NCBI GenBank assembly: GCA_037157565.1
Contig: JAZHRO010000022.1
Location: 101,428,001 to 101,492,000 of the forward strand
Reading direction: 5' to 3'
DNA: 64,000 bases
Source: Thalassia testudinum
Taxonomy: Eukaryota > Streptophyta > Magnoliopsida > Alismatales > Hydrocharitaceae
A program made the position numbers and the translations under genes. This document shows positions 24,601-33,239 of the stretch, in pieces; within the stretch, counting starts at the first letter, position 1, and every line of letters starts with the position of its first letter. Under the pieces are notes generated by a model. That model was not told the origin of the DNA. It searched no databases and saw only the letters and a program-made list of their open reading frames with translations.

Positions 24601-25211
24601 CCTCTGGCGGAGGTGAGGGCACGGTTGTACACACACCCACTCCCGCGTCCCTCCGCAGCTCCTTCCTTGCGCAGGATACCCTCTGCTAGCCCAACTCTCC
24701 ACACCAGAGGCAGCACACTAAGTCCCTGCAGTCCCGCACCAAATGCCCCACCCCTCTACACTTGAAACAGAGTACCTCCGACGCTACCTTCCTCTCCGTC
24801 GCCTTCCCCACGACCAGAGTCTAGCCCCATCCTCCATCCCCCTCACGCACACTTTCCCCACATTTGGTGGACATCTCCTCCCCAGGTGCCTGATTGCGGG
24901 ATATGTTTTTGCCATCAAAATCAGTATCCATGTAAAATTATTTCAAGAAAATTCTCACAAACATGACAAGAAAGAAAACAGAACAGAACCACACCTATGG
25001 AATACTGTTTCATCACATCAGGAGTGGCAACTGCCCTTTCTATCTGTGTCATTTGGCCAATCCTTTCAGCAAGAGTCATCCTTCCCATCAAGTCCCTTAT
25101 CCTGACATTTAACAGCTGGTTGGGGTCCTTGTACATCAAGTACTCTGCTTGCACAGTTGAAGCCCAGCATATCATCAACGTAAGCATGCCAAATAAGCTT
25201 GTGGACCCCAT
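1987..25211 (-). CDS. GH3 beta-D-glucan exohydrolase, left paralog, exons 1-4 (partial at window edge)
   Basis: This is the N-terminal part of a secreted glycoside hydrolase family 3 enzyme of the barley ExoI type, which releases glucose from the non-reducing ends of beta-glucans in the wall. The exons are 25211-24995, 19038-18834, 2330-2240 and 2132-1987. A signal peptide (MGSTSLFGM...VQA) comes first, followed by the block KDPNQ...[10 protein letters not shown], then GIDAVHGH (its Asp binds substrate in this family) and [12 protein letters not shown]. Exon lengths 217/205/91/146 and phases match the right paralog (220/205/91/146). All splice sites are present and no stop or frameshift is seen. 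Intron 1 carries a LINE and intron 2 carries about 14 kb of LTR elements. By eye, exon 1 after the signal is about 70% identical to the other copy. The nucleophile exon lies outside the window, so whether this is a functional gene or a truncated one is open. Confidence 0.85.
2240..2330 (-). CDS. Left GH3 gene, coding exon 3
   Basis: This 91-base exon has acceptor CTTTTAG at 2331 and donor GCT|GTAAAA at 2239. It encodes [20 protein letters not shown] followed by [10 protein letters not shown], which aligns with the right copy ([20 protein letters not shown]). Confidence 0.88.
2331..3220 (-). other. Intron 2 of the left GH3 gene, acceptor side
   Basis: This AT-rich intron sequence lies between exon 3 and the Tat element. 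It holds an alternating purine-pyrimidine GT/GC tract (about 3018-3073). No gene is seen. From about 3080 the sequence may belong to an older LTR (see the separate entry). Confidence 0.6.
3221..3898 (+). repeat. 5' LTR of the Tat element (678 bp)
   Basis: It starts TGATGAAGGG and ends CCGATCA. It matches 13659-14231 along its length. It contains three diverged GCTCAGAAGATC-type units (about 3555-3625), a TATA-like TATAAATAC near 3633, and a ~67-base segment (about 3410-3480) that is missing from the 3' LTR. Confidence 0.9.
3899..3916 (+). promoter_or_regulatory. tRNA primer binding site of the Tat element
   Basis: ATTGGCGCCGTATGTGG directly abuts the 5' LTR end. ATTGGCGCCGTCTGTGG is a familiar LTR/PBS junction in plant gypsy elements. 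Its position immediately after the LTR is the main support. Confidence 0.7.
3965..5300 (+). pseudogene. Decayed gag of the Tat element
   Basis: The reading starts [15 protein letters not shown] at 3965, with a coiled-coil-like stretch (about 4300-4380, [18 protein letters not shown]). The gag core follows across frames at about 4590-5030 ([41 protein letters not shown]). Several frameshifts and in-frame stops (for example at 4285 and 5027) make it non-functional. A structural capsid role is inferred from the family. Confidence 0.75.
5900..7974 (+). pseudogene. Decayed protease - reverse transcriptase - RNase H of the Tat element
   Basis: The protease part (about 5920-6230) reads [13 protein letters not shown], where the family has LVDTGSS, so the catalytic Asp is followed by Glu instead of Thr or Ser. 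The reverse transcriptase (about 6700-7270) shows [26 protein letters not shown], and the catalytic box VYIDDMLVK at about 7100. pol RNase H remnants follow (7560-7790). The archaeal-type RNase H begins LYVDGSSMT at 7922 and is cut by a solo LTR at 7975. Many stops (for example 6626, 6763, 7267) show that it is dead. Confidence 0.85.
7975..9622 (+). repeat. Solo LTR (1.65 kb) inserted in the RNase H of the Tat element
   Basis: It opens with the inverted repeat TGATTGC-gta-GCAATCA and ends TTGAACA. The flanks AGCCG (7970-7974) and AGCCT (9623-9627) form a 4/5 target duplication. Removing it rejoins RNase H (GAGIAVIA ... [13 protein letters not shown]). It contains hairpins built on CGTTGGAT/ATCCAACG, a TATA-like CATAAAAAGG near 9170, and a plant-LTR-like tail with CCTGAGTTCGACC (9516-9530). 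The open frames inside it (8231-9326) have no recognisable product. Confidence 0.75.
9628..11262 (+). pseudogene. Rest of archaeal-type RNase H plus integrase of the Tat element
   Basis: RNase H continues with [29 protein letters not shown] and [16 protein letters not shown] (9665-9940). Integrase (about 10270-11262) shows the zinc-finger end [22 protein letters not shown] (first Asp), [11 protein letters not shown] (second Asp), [13 protein letters not shown] (Glu) and the GPY/F-like WEGPYKI at about 11140. Stops, for example at 9974, 10660 and 10756, break the frame. It catalysed cDNA insertion in the ancestor. Confidence 0.82.
11340..12038 (-). pseudogene. Antisense ORF remnant of the Tat element (coiled coil)
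   Basis: Between the integrase stop and the truncated LTR, the minus strand reads [19 protein letters not shown], then [20 protein letters not shown] and LEKAEM (about 12036-11895), a charged heptad-like stretch. A stop and frameshifts follow. Some Tat-lineage elements (for example Grande) carry an antisense gene in just this position. The product's role is unknown. The insertion at 12039 cuts its upstream part. Confidence 0.5.
12039..13640 (+). repeat. Truncated LTR inside the Tat element (family with TGATG...CATCA head)
   Basis: The head TGATGGTAACACCATCATCC, the following CATAACTAG, and the next ~1 kb align with the LTR heads at 35624 and 37724 (shared runs such as AAAATTCATCTAAACC and ACCATTTGAACCCATTTTG). 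The TATA box CTATAAAAGC near 12972 lies 0.93 kb from the head, as in those copies. The 3' tail with the CCTGAGTTCGACC motif is missing, so this copy is 3'-truncated. The right boundary is approximate. Open frames here are not genes. Confidence 0.7.
13659..14231 (+). repeat. 3' LTR of the Tat element (573 bp)
   Basis: It starts TGATGAGGGG after a purine-rich AGAGTAAGAGG and ends CCAATCG, just before the GTTAG target duplication. Against the 5' LTR it lacks about 67 bases and one GCTCAGAAGATC unit and has many substitutions, so the insertion is old. Confidence 0.9.
14364..15172. other. Intron 2 spacer without a recognised gene
   Basis: This mixed sequence lies between the Tat element and the small LTR element. 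It holds two CACGTG sites (about 14376 and 14441), a run of 14 G (14958-14971) and short open frames with no recognisable product. I see no gene. Confidence 0.5.
15173..18579 (+). mobile_element. Small non-autonomous LTR retroelement
   Basis: The direct repeats 15173-15535 and 18232-18579 both begin TGTTA-GTCT. They share long blocks (GTCTGGGTGTTTCTTCATCG, GATCTGCCTAGATAGG, GGCCCTTTTTGGGTTGG, GATATTTTCCTC) and end TTA and TCA. The 2.7 kb interior has no reverse transcriptase, integrase or protease that I can see. Only a broken coiled-coil-like reading near 18000-18180 ([20 protein letters not shown]) hints at a gag-type remnant. No target duplication was found, so one end may have drifted. 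It lies in intron 2 of the left GH3 gene. Confidence 0.7.
15627..15675. repeat. (GT)n followed by a run of 28 G
   Basis: A GT dinucleotide repeat (15627-15648) passes straight into an uninterrupted G run (15648-15675). It lies just inside the small LTR element. Such a tract can form G-quadruplexes and is also a place where assemblies are unreliable. Confidence 0.9.
18580..18833 (-). other. Intron 2 of the left GH3 gene, donor side
   Basis: Short AT-rich intron sequence between the exon 2 GC donor and the small LTR element. No other feature is seen. Confidence 0.6.
18834..19038 (-). CDS. Left GH3 gene, coding exon 2 (GC donor)
   Basis: The acceptor is TTATGCAG at 19039. This 205-base exon encodes SVLSGGGS, then [19 protein letters not shown], then GLGVTR. 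The 5' splice site reads AAG|GCAAGC, a GC-AG type donor at 18833. The right paralog also has GC at this place. Confidence 0.88.
19440..22990 (-). pseudogene. LINE ORF2 (endonuclease - reverse transcriptase), decayed
   Basis: The endonuclease start [14 protein letters not shown] and [19 protein letters not shown] appear at about 22915-22735 and again at 22675-22500 because of a 241-base tandem duplication. Downstream come [16 protein letters not shown] (about 21610), [35 protein letters not shown] (about 21180), [13 protein letters not shown] (about 20960), YADDTLFF (about 20660, with a stop just before it), [12 protein letters not shown] (about 20320) and a C-terminal [15 protein letters not shown] (about 19530). 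The motif order is that of plant L1 elements. Many stops make it non-functional. Confidence 0.85.
22517..22998. repeat. 241-base tandem duplication inside the LINE endonuclease
   Basis: The block beginning CAATCTCTCTCC at 22517 recurs at 22758 with high identity, including GTTTCTC and the CATGTAAGTACCTTCAACAT stretch. It duplicates the first ~70 codons of the endonuclease domain. Confidence 0.8.
22990..24860 (-). pseudogene. LINE ORF1 (gag-like, CCHC zinc knuckle), decayed
   Basis: The minus strand reads [18 protein letters not shown] at about 24775-24720, a CX2CX4HX4C knuckle that in plant LINE ORF1 proteins binds element RNA. The rest is broken into short frames (for example 24702-24370, 24018-23716, 23617-23408). 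The proline-rich plus-strand frames over this stretch are antisense shadows. Confidence 0.7.
24995..25211 (-). CDS. Left GH3 gene, coding exon 1 (start and signal peptide)
   Basis: ATG lies at 25211 and the donor is ATAG|GTGTGG at 24995/24994. Upstream, 25 bases of 5'UTR run to the acceptor CTTACAG at 25237. The exon encodes the signal peptide and the start of the (beta/alpha) barrel domain up to DVMKQYSI. Confidence 0.88.
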
Positions 25212-25236
25212 TACCTTCCGAACTGCACCCTAATGC

Positions 25237-28200
25237 CTGTAAGAAAAGCCAAAACCTGATAGGTGAACAGAAGCATCAACATCATACGTTTAAACACTTG
25301 ACGAGACCATCAATATCATACATTTAGGCACTTTAAGAATTTTTTGACATTGCAGATTCATATAAGATTATTAAAAAAATTTCTTTAAAATAATAGTACA
25401 CTATATAAAACATATCTAAGGATTATATCCAAGAATTAACTCTTGAAATGGGGTTGACATTTGACAACACATTGCTATTGAAGGTCAATGTGAACCTGAT
25501 CTCACTTTTAGATGCTAAAAGTAGAAGCAAAACCTAGGTTGGGATAAATGATTGGATACTGACTCCTACACCAAATGGCAACATTCCAAGAAAAGAGAAA
25601 AACCAACCAACTTCAAGGAATCTAGTGGGACTACTCAACCTGATCCGGATCCTTATGGAAGCTATCTCAGTCTGCTAAGGATATTTCAGTCCAATGTCAC
25701 AGAATTAAGAACCTTGGGAGCTAAGATTCAGAGATTAACTTCTCAAAGCACGGGATTCCAAGTTAATCAGATTATATGTAACCTTTTAAAATTTTCATGT
25801 AAATCTTCAATTCTGCAATATTTCAAAAATCAAGCAACTGAAATAAATATCTTTAGCTAACATACATAAGCCAAGATAAATGCAATTTATGGAGGCAAAA
25901 AAAGTTCTTAATCTATGAAGGTGGAATTTTAAAACAACAAGAATGGCAAAACTTTTTACAAAAAGGTCACCAACATCAGGAGATTATGACTAATTGTCCA
26001 AGTAACAACCAACTAGCAAAAAGTGTCACCTTTGGATAGCCATGGTTGCACACTATTCCTCTCAATGATGGAAAAATATGACAACCAGACAGGTTGAAAC
26101 CAAAAAAGAAAGCTAGTTACATTGCATCTCCTCTAAAAAAGGAACAGGTCCAAGTTTTGCAAATTACATGATGCTCTGTGATGTTCAAATGCAGATGTTT
26201 AAAGCTGCTTCTTCGATAGCCCTATTTAGAAATATAGTTATGATATTGTTTGGTATTTATTATATGCTTCATTAAAATTCTAGAGGAGTAGCAGTGGACC
26301 CACTCCTGTATGCCATCATGGATGCCATGTTTTCCTCCCCTTCCACCCCTGCCACCCATCCCTTCCCCCTCCTTCCCCTCTCCCTTGCACAATCAAATTA
26401 GCATAATCAAACAATAGCACAAAGACAGTAGCATAACACAATCAGAATGCAACTAGCAGAATTATATAGCACAAGACAAATCTAAGTAGCAAAATCCAAA
26501 AAGCACAATCGTAAAATCACAATGCAAATAGCGCAATCAAAATAGTACAATTCCAAGTTGGCAATGTACATGTACCACATAATTCATACAAGGTAGTAGA
26601 CTAATATGTAGATTCTTCTATTAATTGATTATTGAATTACCGATCTATCAACCAGGTATTGTGCTGATCAGTTATGCTATTTAGTTGTGTTAATTAGATT
26701 ACAGTTATAGCATAATCTAATCCACTGGTTTATGAGCCAAGTATTGCAATATTTAGTTTGGCTATCCAATTGTGCTACTCATATTGTGCCATTTTAGGAC
26801 TTGGCTAAGAACAACACAATCTGAATGGTATAAGAAGCTCAATGACAATAACTTAAAATTGTTCTATTCAGTTGTGCAACTATTCAAATCTTGTACTAGT
26901 ATCAGTTGTGTTATCCAGGTTATGCCCCGTCCACCGTCGTTGCCCTCTATAGTCACCATCATAAACAGTTGCCGCCACCATCTCTCTAGTTGCCCCCCCC
27001 CCCCTGGTCACAATTCAAGAGGGGATTTATTGTGGCAGAAGAATCCAAATTAGCAGAACCAGCATAATTAAATATTAATTAAAACAGACGGGATTTATTG
27101 CATCTAAGGAAATTGATGGATGGAGGAAACCGAATAGGGTTCTGTTACTTGATGGCTAGTGGGATTAATTATGTGATGCATGGAGAGTACAGATTTATCA
27201 CATGATGGGATTTATAATGGCACCAATCTCATTTCTGCATCATCCAACAGTCAGGTGCATCCACAGCAGCGTCCATAAAGAGGTCCATTTCCCATTTTCC
27301 TTCTAAAAATACCCAAAGGAAAAGTAAAACCAACGGCAAAACCATGGGGTATAAATATCATAGCATAACAGATAATGGGAAGTCCTTACTCCGGCTGGAC
27401 ATGCCTTAACTGGAAATCAAGCATGTAAGGGTAAAGTTTTGCGTTTTTTTTGTTTGAGCAAGGAGTAAAGATAAAATTGCTGGAAAGAAACAGCTATAAG
27501 CTCAGGGTGTGAGCAATCAATCCATCCCTGTCACTTGCTAGCATTGAGCGCTTAATGCTAAATAAGATACCAAAAATAAAGATTTCTAGAAGGAAATCTT
27601 GTAAAATCCGCACACAGATAAGATCCCAACGGCAACATCATCAAAAGTAAGGATAAATATTTTGCTAAACAATCAAGAAATTGTCTCAGGATTACACAGG
27701 TTCGGGCTGTGTCCATGCCTCCAGAAACAGAAGCGAGGGTTTAAGGTGTTAAAAAAAAGCACCTTAGAAGGATAGAGCCAATCAAAGGATGTGAATCTTA
27801 TTCCATAACACCACCATTCTTTTTTTGGAACCGATGACAAAACAAAATGGTAGGCAGCAATGCAACACAGAAAACTTATATTGTCAAAACGAACCGACAA
27901 AGACCAAACCAAAATGAGAAAGTTACCCCTAATCGGCATACCAATCTCAGCAAACACACATCATAAACGTTCCAAAACGAAATCCAACAAAAGTGATCAA
28001 GGCAGCACAAGACGATGACCGTAAGCACACCAAAAAGCAGACATCTTTCACAAAACCAACCAAGGAGATTTCTTTCAGAGTGATTATGGGTACCTTGAGA
28101 TGAGGCAAAGTTGCCATTTTGGTTTGATATTTGTCCCTACATTTTGACGTTACAAGTGGACGACCACAGACACACCAAAAAGGACATATCTTTCAGGAAC

Positions 28201-28287
28201 CCAAACCCATCACACAAGCAGCACCACTTCACGAGAAGGCAAGGCAAAAACAACACAAACCCATGAACATGGAGCAGAGAGGAATAC
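25237..28287 (-). other. 5'UTR intron of the left GH3 gene (3.05 kb)
   Basis: Donor TCGTGG|GTATTCC is at 28288/28287 and acceptor CTTACAG|GCATT at 25237/25236. The interior holds a stretch of diverged GCACAATC-type units (about 26390-26560), a C run near 26990 and unrelated short open frames (for example 25552-25860 and 27957-27673), none recognisable. The right paralog also has a leader intron (61554-62419), which supports this model. Confidence 0.55.
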
Positions 28288-28386
28288 CCACGACGTGAGA
28301 CGCGACTGCGAGCGCGGAGGATGGCGAAAGATCGCAGCTTTCACTGCTTGGCCCACAGTTGCAATGAGAGAGAGAGAGAGAGAGAG
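28288..28386 (-). other. 5'UTR first exon of the left GH3 gene with (CT)10
   Basis: On the minus strand, a perfect CT repeat (28386-28366) lies just below the TATA box. The untranslated leader ends at a GTATTCC donor. Pyrimidine-rich patches at transcription starts are common in plant promoters. The exact transcription start is not visible. Confidence 0.5.
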
Positions 28387-28403
28387 CGACGAGCGTGGGG
28401 TGG

Positions 28404-28412
28404 TATTTATAG
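28404..28412 (-). promoter_or_regulatory. TATA box of the left GH3 gene
   Basis: CTATAAATA on the minus strand is placed about 25 bases above the CT-rich leader. It is the best TATA match upstream of exon 1 and fits the inferred leader intron. Confidence 0.55.
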
Positions 28413-28849
28413 AGGGAGATTAAGGATGGGAAATTGGCTTAGAATTTAATCGATCAGAGGTACACGGATAGGGAAAAGGTCGTGGATTGCGTTTGGGTCA
28501 CCCTTGCTCTGCACAAATGTCGTGCTTTCCTTTATCGTGGGAGCGGTGATTGCTTAGGGTTAGTTAAAGGCGGGGGATAACCCCAAGATGGGGCTATCTC
28601 CTTTTTACCATAAGGGGTTGTTAAATCCGTGTTTGAAGGCTTATCCCATGTTAATACAATGCCCGATTGCTCACGGGTTAACATAACTCCCATTTTAACA
28701 CCTATTTTCTCTCTCCTCGATGGGTCCTCTCATGATTTTGTGTTCCCAATTGTACCCTTCCCGCCCCTTAGGCGCGACCTTCTCCCTCCTTTGCAGCGAG
28801 ATTATTGGAAACCCTACCCAAGGGAGGAGTTGGGGAGGGGGATGCGATG

Positions 28850-29310
28850 AGGAGACCCCTAAGTGAGGCAACCCAAGCGGCGAAGGTGGCCCGCGAGGGT
28901 CACCCAAGACTTCGCCTTCGCCTACCTCTCGCGCGCATGGGTCGAGTAGTCCCTACGCCAACGAGCCCTCGCCCTCAACTCCAATCTTCGTCGCCTCCGC
29001 TCCTCCCTCCAACCTAACCTCCCTGTCGCGTCCTCAACGAACTCGACCACGCCTCTTGCCTCCTCACCGACGACGACATCTCCTCCCTCCTCCCCATCAA
29101 ACCTAACGGTACCAACATACTTTCCTACCCTTTTCTTCTCCTCTCTTGGAAGAATAGGCACAAGAAGAATAAGAAGAAAGGCGTTGCCTTTCCTCTGATC
29201 CGAGGGTGCCCCATTGGTTCCTGAGGGCGTTCCTTGGGCCCATAAACCTTAGGGCCACTAGGAAGGACGTCAAGCTCAAGATCAAGGAGGAGTACAATTG
29301 CTATAGGGTA
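28850..29310 (+). pseudogene. 5' fragment of a TMEM120/TMPIT-like membrane protein gene, broken
   Basis: Frames on the plus strand read AYLSRAWVE-stop-SLRQRA, then LALNSNLRRLRSSL (28940-29010), then in a shifted frame LNELDHASCLLTDDDISSLL (29030-29093), then FLGPINLRATRKDVKLKIKE and EYNCYR (29230-29307) before a GTATCG donor. The last block strongly resembles the N-terminal coiled-coil to membrane junction of plant TMPIT/TMEM120 proteins, which are nuclear-envelope/ER multi-pass proteins. A nonsense codon (near 28952) and a frameshift break it, and the transmembrane part is not found downstream. It is head-to-head with the left GH3 promoter. Confidence 0.6.
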
Positions 29311-31525
29311 TCGCTATGTGATTCCTCTCCCTTATTCTTTCATTCATTCTTAATGCCAAAAAAAAAAAATCCTTTTCTTACTTTTTTGGTCTTCTGCGAT
29401 TTTGGGTAATGAGTGTTTTGATGGGATTCGTCCAAAGTTGGCTCCTTTTTGGGATTTGGATCATGGTCTTCTGCGATTCTTGGGTTTTGTTGGTGGATTG
29501 GTGGTTGATTTGTGCTGCGATAGGTGATCTGCGGTCGGGTTTGCGTATATATGGGGTTATTGACTGGTGCATGAGGTTGGGGAGAGGGAATTGGATAATT
29601 ACTTCGAATGCTGCAGGTGGAATTCGAGATGGGAGATTATGGGAGGTGAAGTATCACTTTTTTTGTGATTGATCTTATATATTAACGGGGGTAGTGAGGT
29701 CATCGAGTGACTGGGGAAGGAATTTATATTAGTGTTGATTAAGGTCTATTTTGGTTGGTTGCTGTCATGGAGGAGGGGGGGGGTGGTGATGGTTGAATGG
29801 ATCAAAGTGGAATTCTTCTATGTTTCTTGGTTCGAGTATTTGGTACTTTTCTTGAGGACAATGTCTTGTACAATGTGAAATTGGCTTGACATTAAATGTT
29901 TATGGAGCTTGTCACTCTGTTGAAAGTGACAATGTGAAAATGTCTTCTACAGAAAATGTCTTGTACAATGTTTATGGATGCTTTGGACTGTGAATTTTTA
30001 AAACATGAGACTTTATTACTTGTAGATACTCCCGATAGGATCAGTGAAATAGGAGAACCCCAAATCCTATTTTTGCACATTGGGAAAGGTGGGTTCAATA
30101 TATCCAGTGGTTTTTTCATTTTTTTGGTTCCCCAACAGAAGGCATGTTCCAAGGATGTTTCGGGTAGAAATGAATAGGCTGTTGCAGATGTGTAGTCATA
30201 CTAAGAAGGATTGACTTCACAACGGATTGGTAGGGAAATGGTTGATGGTGGTGCTGATAGAAGATAAATTGGGAGAGGCACTTTAAGGTGCTTTGAGCAT
30301 TTGCAAATAAGGAAAATGTATGCCCAGTCATTGAGTCATAGGGAATGGTTGAGGTACGGTCAAGGTACATTGAAGATGTGTTAGAGGGAGACCATTAGGC
30401 ATGCTATTATAAGGCATGATCTTGATTATTTGGAATTAAGCCTGAAATAACATAGGATACATTGGAGTGGAGGCAAACTATCCATCTAGCTGACCCACTT
30501 GATATGGAAATTGCTTAGTTGTTTCATTTTGCAAGCGTGAACAAACAAGATCCTTATCAGAGTGCAGGTAATGAAGGCAAATAAGAGATGATTAGATGCA
30601 GATGATTTTTTTTTATGGGAAGATGCAGATGATAAATGTCAAAAAATCCTAAGAAGTGCTAAGTGATCTAAATGCTTCGACAAACTTTCTTGTCGTGCTG
30701 ATGGAAGCTATCAACTTTGGTGATTGTTTCATTTGATAAGCATGATTTTAAACTTTCTTGTTATGCTGATTTCTGGACTGTCAGCTGAACATGTCAACCG
30801 CAGAATGTGTCAAGATGCTAAAATTCAGGCTAATAATCAAGCCTTTATATTCAACATTTTTTTTAATCTTAAATGCTTTTTTTTGAAATAGTCTAGACTC
30901 TTAACAAGTGTATCTTAGATGCAATTTTTTTGACCTAGTCTTGAAGTTTATTTGTATTGTCCTGGACATCTGTGGTATGGCTCATGCTTTTATTATTACT
31001 TCCATGGTTGCAATTCCTCTTCACGGTATGGCCTACTTGGCAAATTTTTTTGGTTGTTTTCTTTTGTTGATGTATAGACGGTTATATTCCATTTAAACAA
31101 GAAACTCTTTTAGGTTGTTGTCACGTAAAGAAACTCATTCGTGCAGCCCCTTGCTTTGGATGATTTTTGAAAATTTACCATATTTGCATATTTGTGAGTC
31201 ATAAATTAACCAAATAATTTCAACAAAATTTTCCCCACTAACTTGCTATTTACTTGCTTTAAAAATAAGAACTCAACTAACTTACCTATCAAATCAAAGG
31301 TAAAGATGTCTTTTGCCACCTTAACTCTCATTCTAACCTCCATTTCCAAGTAAATATCTCTCTGTCACATCACAGGATAACACACATTCCTAACCTCATT
31401 CAGTAAACACAAATAAGGGTTAACCCTTATTTGCAACCCCTATTTGCAAGTAAACTGAAACAAGGGTTAACCCTGGTTAAAACTTAGCTAACCCAGGTTA
31501 ACTAACCCACGCCATGAACTAGCTC
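29311..31525. other. Intergenic, no recognised gene
   Basis: This AT-rich sequence has short open frames (for example 29409-29672, 29956-30177, 30908-31096) that match nothing I know and do not continue the TMEM120-like reading. A short GGGTTAACCC-rich patch at 31400-31510 looks like a decayed MITE. Confidence 0.5.
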
Positions 31526-31528
31526 TTA

Positions 31529-31827
31529 AGGTTAGTTTGGATGGAGAGATAAATTTTATGGGATAACTTTTTTACAGTTGGGTTACTCTCCATTTTGGTT
31601 TGGAAGTCATAAAGGTTATTCTGGTAAGTTAACCTGTGACTATTTGGAAAGTTTTTGAGTTAAACTGTGAAAACACATGGGATAACCCACAAAAAAAAAC
31701 TTATCCCACATTAACGCTAGAATAACTTATCTTGGATTAAGTTCTCTTAACCCAGGTCAAAATATCCTTCCCACCAAACAAGGTTAACCCCTATTTTAAT
31801 GGGTTATCCTCTTTACCAAATTAGGCC
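31529..31827. mobile_element. Tourist-like MITE
   Basis: Short terminal inverted repeats AGGTTAGTTTGG / CCAAATTAGGCC are flanked by TTA on both sides (31526-31528 and 31828-31830). The TTA duplication is typical of PIF/Harbinger-derived MITEs. No coding capacity. Confidence 0.6.
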
Positions 31828-31830
31828 TTA

Positions 31831-32198
31831 GGGTTAGTTTATTTTCTAAGGTAGAAAATTGGTGTTAAGAAATATGAAATTAGTGTTAATTGTTATCTCT
31901 ATTTACTTATAAAATAATGTTAATGTCAGTTTCTATTTACTCAAATTAGTGTTGAGCTGTAGTGTTAACTCTTGCAGTGTTTACTTGAATTAGTGTTAAC
32001 ACCAATTTTTGTAGAATGAAATTTGTGTGGGGGAGAGTTACGAAGTTAACAACTATTTTGCTAACACCTTTTAGAGCTGGTGTTAACAAAATAGGTGTTA
32101 AACCCTTAAAATAGGTGTTAAGATTATGCAAGTTAACCCCTCAAATAAACAGAGGTTAACCTACAAAAAAAGGATTAACCCCCCAAGTAAACTAGCCC
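31831..32198. mobile_element. Tourist-like MITE, family GGGCTAGTTTACTT
   Basis: The ends are GGGTTAGTTTATTTT and AAGTAAACTAGCCC, with TTA on the left and TTG on the right. It is rich in GTGTTAAC/GTTAACAC words and directly abuts the previous MITE, sharing its TTA. The same family occurs at 60670-60980. Confidence 0.65.
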
Positions 32199-32344
32199 TT
32201 GACGTGGAAGGAAATATTTTTTCAAGGAAATAATGGTAACGTATGGTAGTATTTAATGTAATTTTTCCCGTTGTATGTGTATTTGTAATTCAGATTTATG
32301 TAGTGTGATGCATTAATTATGGATATATTATTTATAAGGATACG

Positions 32345-32700
32345 GTACGGAAACGTGTGTTGTAATGTGTTTTGCAATATGCAGTCAGAATCAATTTGTT
32401 GAAAATGAAAATCCACCGGTTAAAAATCAAGCAAACAAAAATATATTGACTAAAAATGATTTTCAACTTATTGAAAATCAAAATATACCAGTTGAAAATG
32501 AAAATACACTGATGTATTTTTTTTTCTATTAATTATAAATGATTTTTCACTTGGAATATGATTTTCATGTATGAGAAGTGATTTTTCACTTAAAAAATAA
32601 TTTTTCATCAATGGAAAGTGAATTTTACCGGTGAAAATTAAAATACATCAAATGAAATCATCACTCTTACTTTATACATTATAAAACACATTGCAACATA
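32345..32700. repeat. Small repeat with TTGTAATGTGTTTTGC ends and ACCGGTGAAAA words
   Basis: The ends TTGTAATGTGTTTTGCAATA and ATAAAACACATTGCAACAT are near-inverted repeats. The interior repeats degenerate (T)TTTCACCGGTGAAAA half-sites (clearest at 32623-32640). A related sequence lies at 49165-49740. It is probably a non-autonomous DNA element; no target duplication was confirmed. Confidence 0.5.
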
Positions 32701-33239
32701 TATTTATTTACTTTTTTTTGTTAACTATTCATAATTTATGTTTAATATTATTTACTCTCCTTCGCATACATAAACAACATATATCAATGGCAAGTAGGCC
32801 TCTTTTCCTTTTCTCTCATCGCACTGGATGAATGATAAATATGAAAAGCATAGGATTTAACTTAAATTTTGCAATGGGGGAACTATTACTCTTTTGGATG
32901 TGGGTTAAATGCAACAAATGACGTAAAAAATGACATGCGCATCTCGGATGTGACATGCACCAACCTTGGATGTAAAACTTTATTAAATACCGTTATGACC
33001 CACACAAATATCTACCAAAAAGCAACCTTTGCATCTCATCCAATCCTAAACACACCTCCCCCTGCGACATTCTTGCTTCTTCGGACATCCTCCATCGCTG
33101 CAACAGCATCATCAAGCCCTACTACATTCAACGAAGCTTCATTAACATCTAGAAAGCTCTACAATGGAAGAAGACAACAAGACAAGAAAAGAGAGTGGAT
33201 CAAAGAGGTACGCCTCTAAAACCTCCAAAGCAAAAGATT

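Larger units (their letters stand above)
19074..24920 (-). mobile_element. L1-type LINE (5.8 kb) in intron 1 of the left GH3 gene
   Basis: A target duplication TCAGTATCCAT(C/G)TAAAA lies at 19057-19073 and 24921-24937 (16 of 17 matches). The element reads on the minus strand, in the same direction as the GH3 gene, and ends in a short A run (19076-19080). Order: ORF1 with a CCHC knuckle, APE-type endonuclease, reverse transcriptase, and a zf-RVT-like C-terminus. Stops and frameshifts are frequent, so it is inactive. Near-full length is inferred from ORF1 being present at the 5' end. Confidence 0.9.

Noticed and set aside
22669..24765. Long proline- and threonine-rich plus-strand open frames
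   Set aside because: They are antisense to the GC-rich ORF1 and endonuclease region of the LINE and have no recognisable domains.
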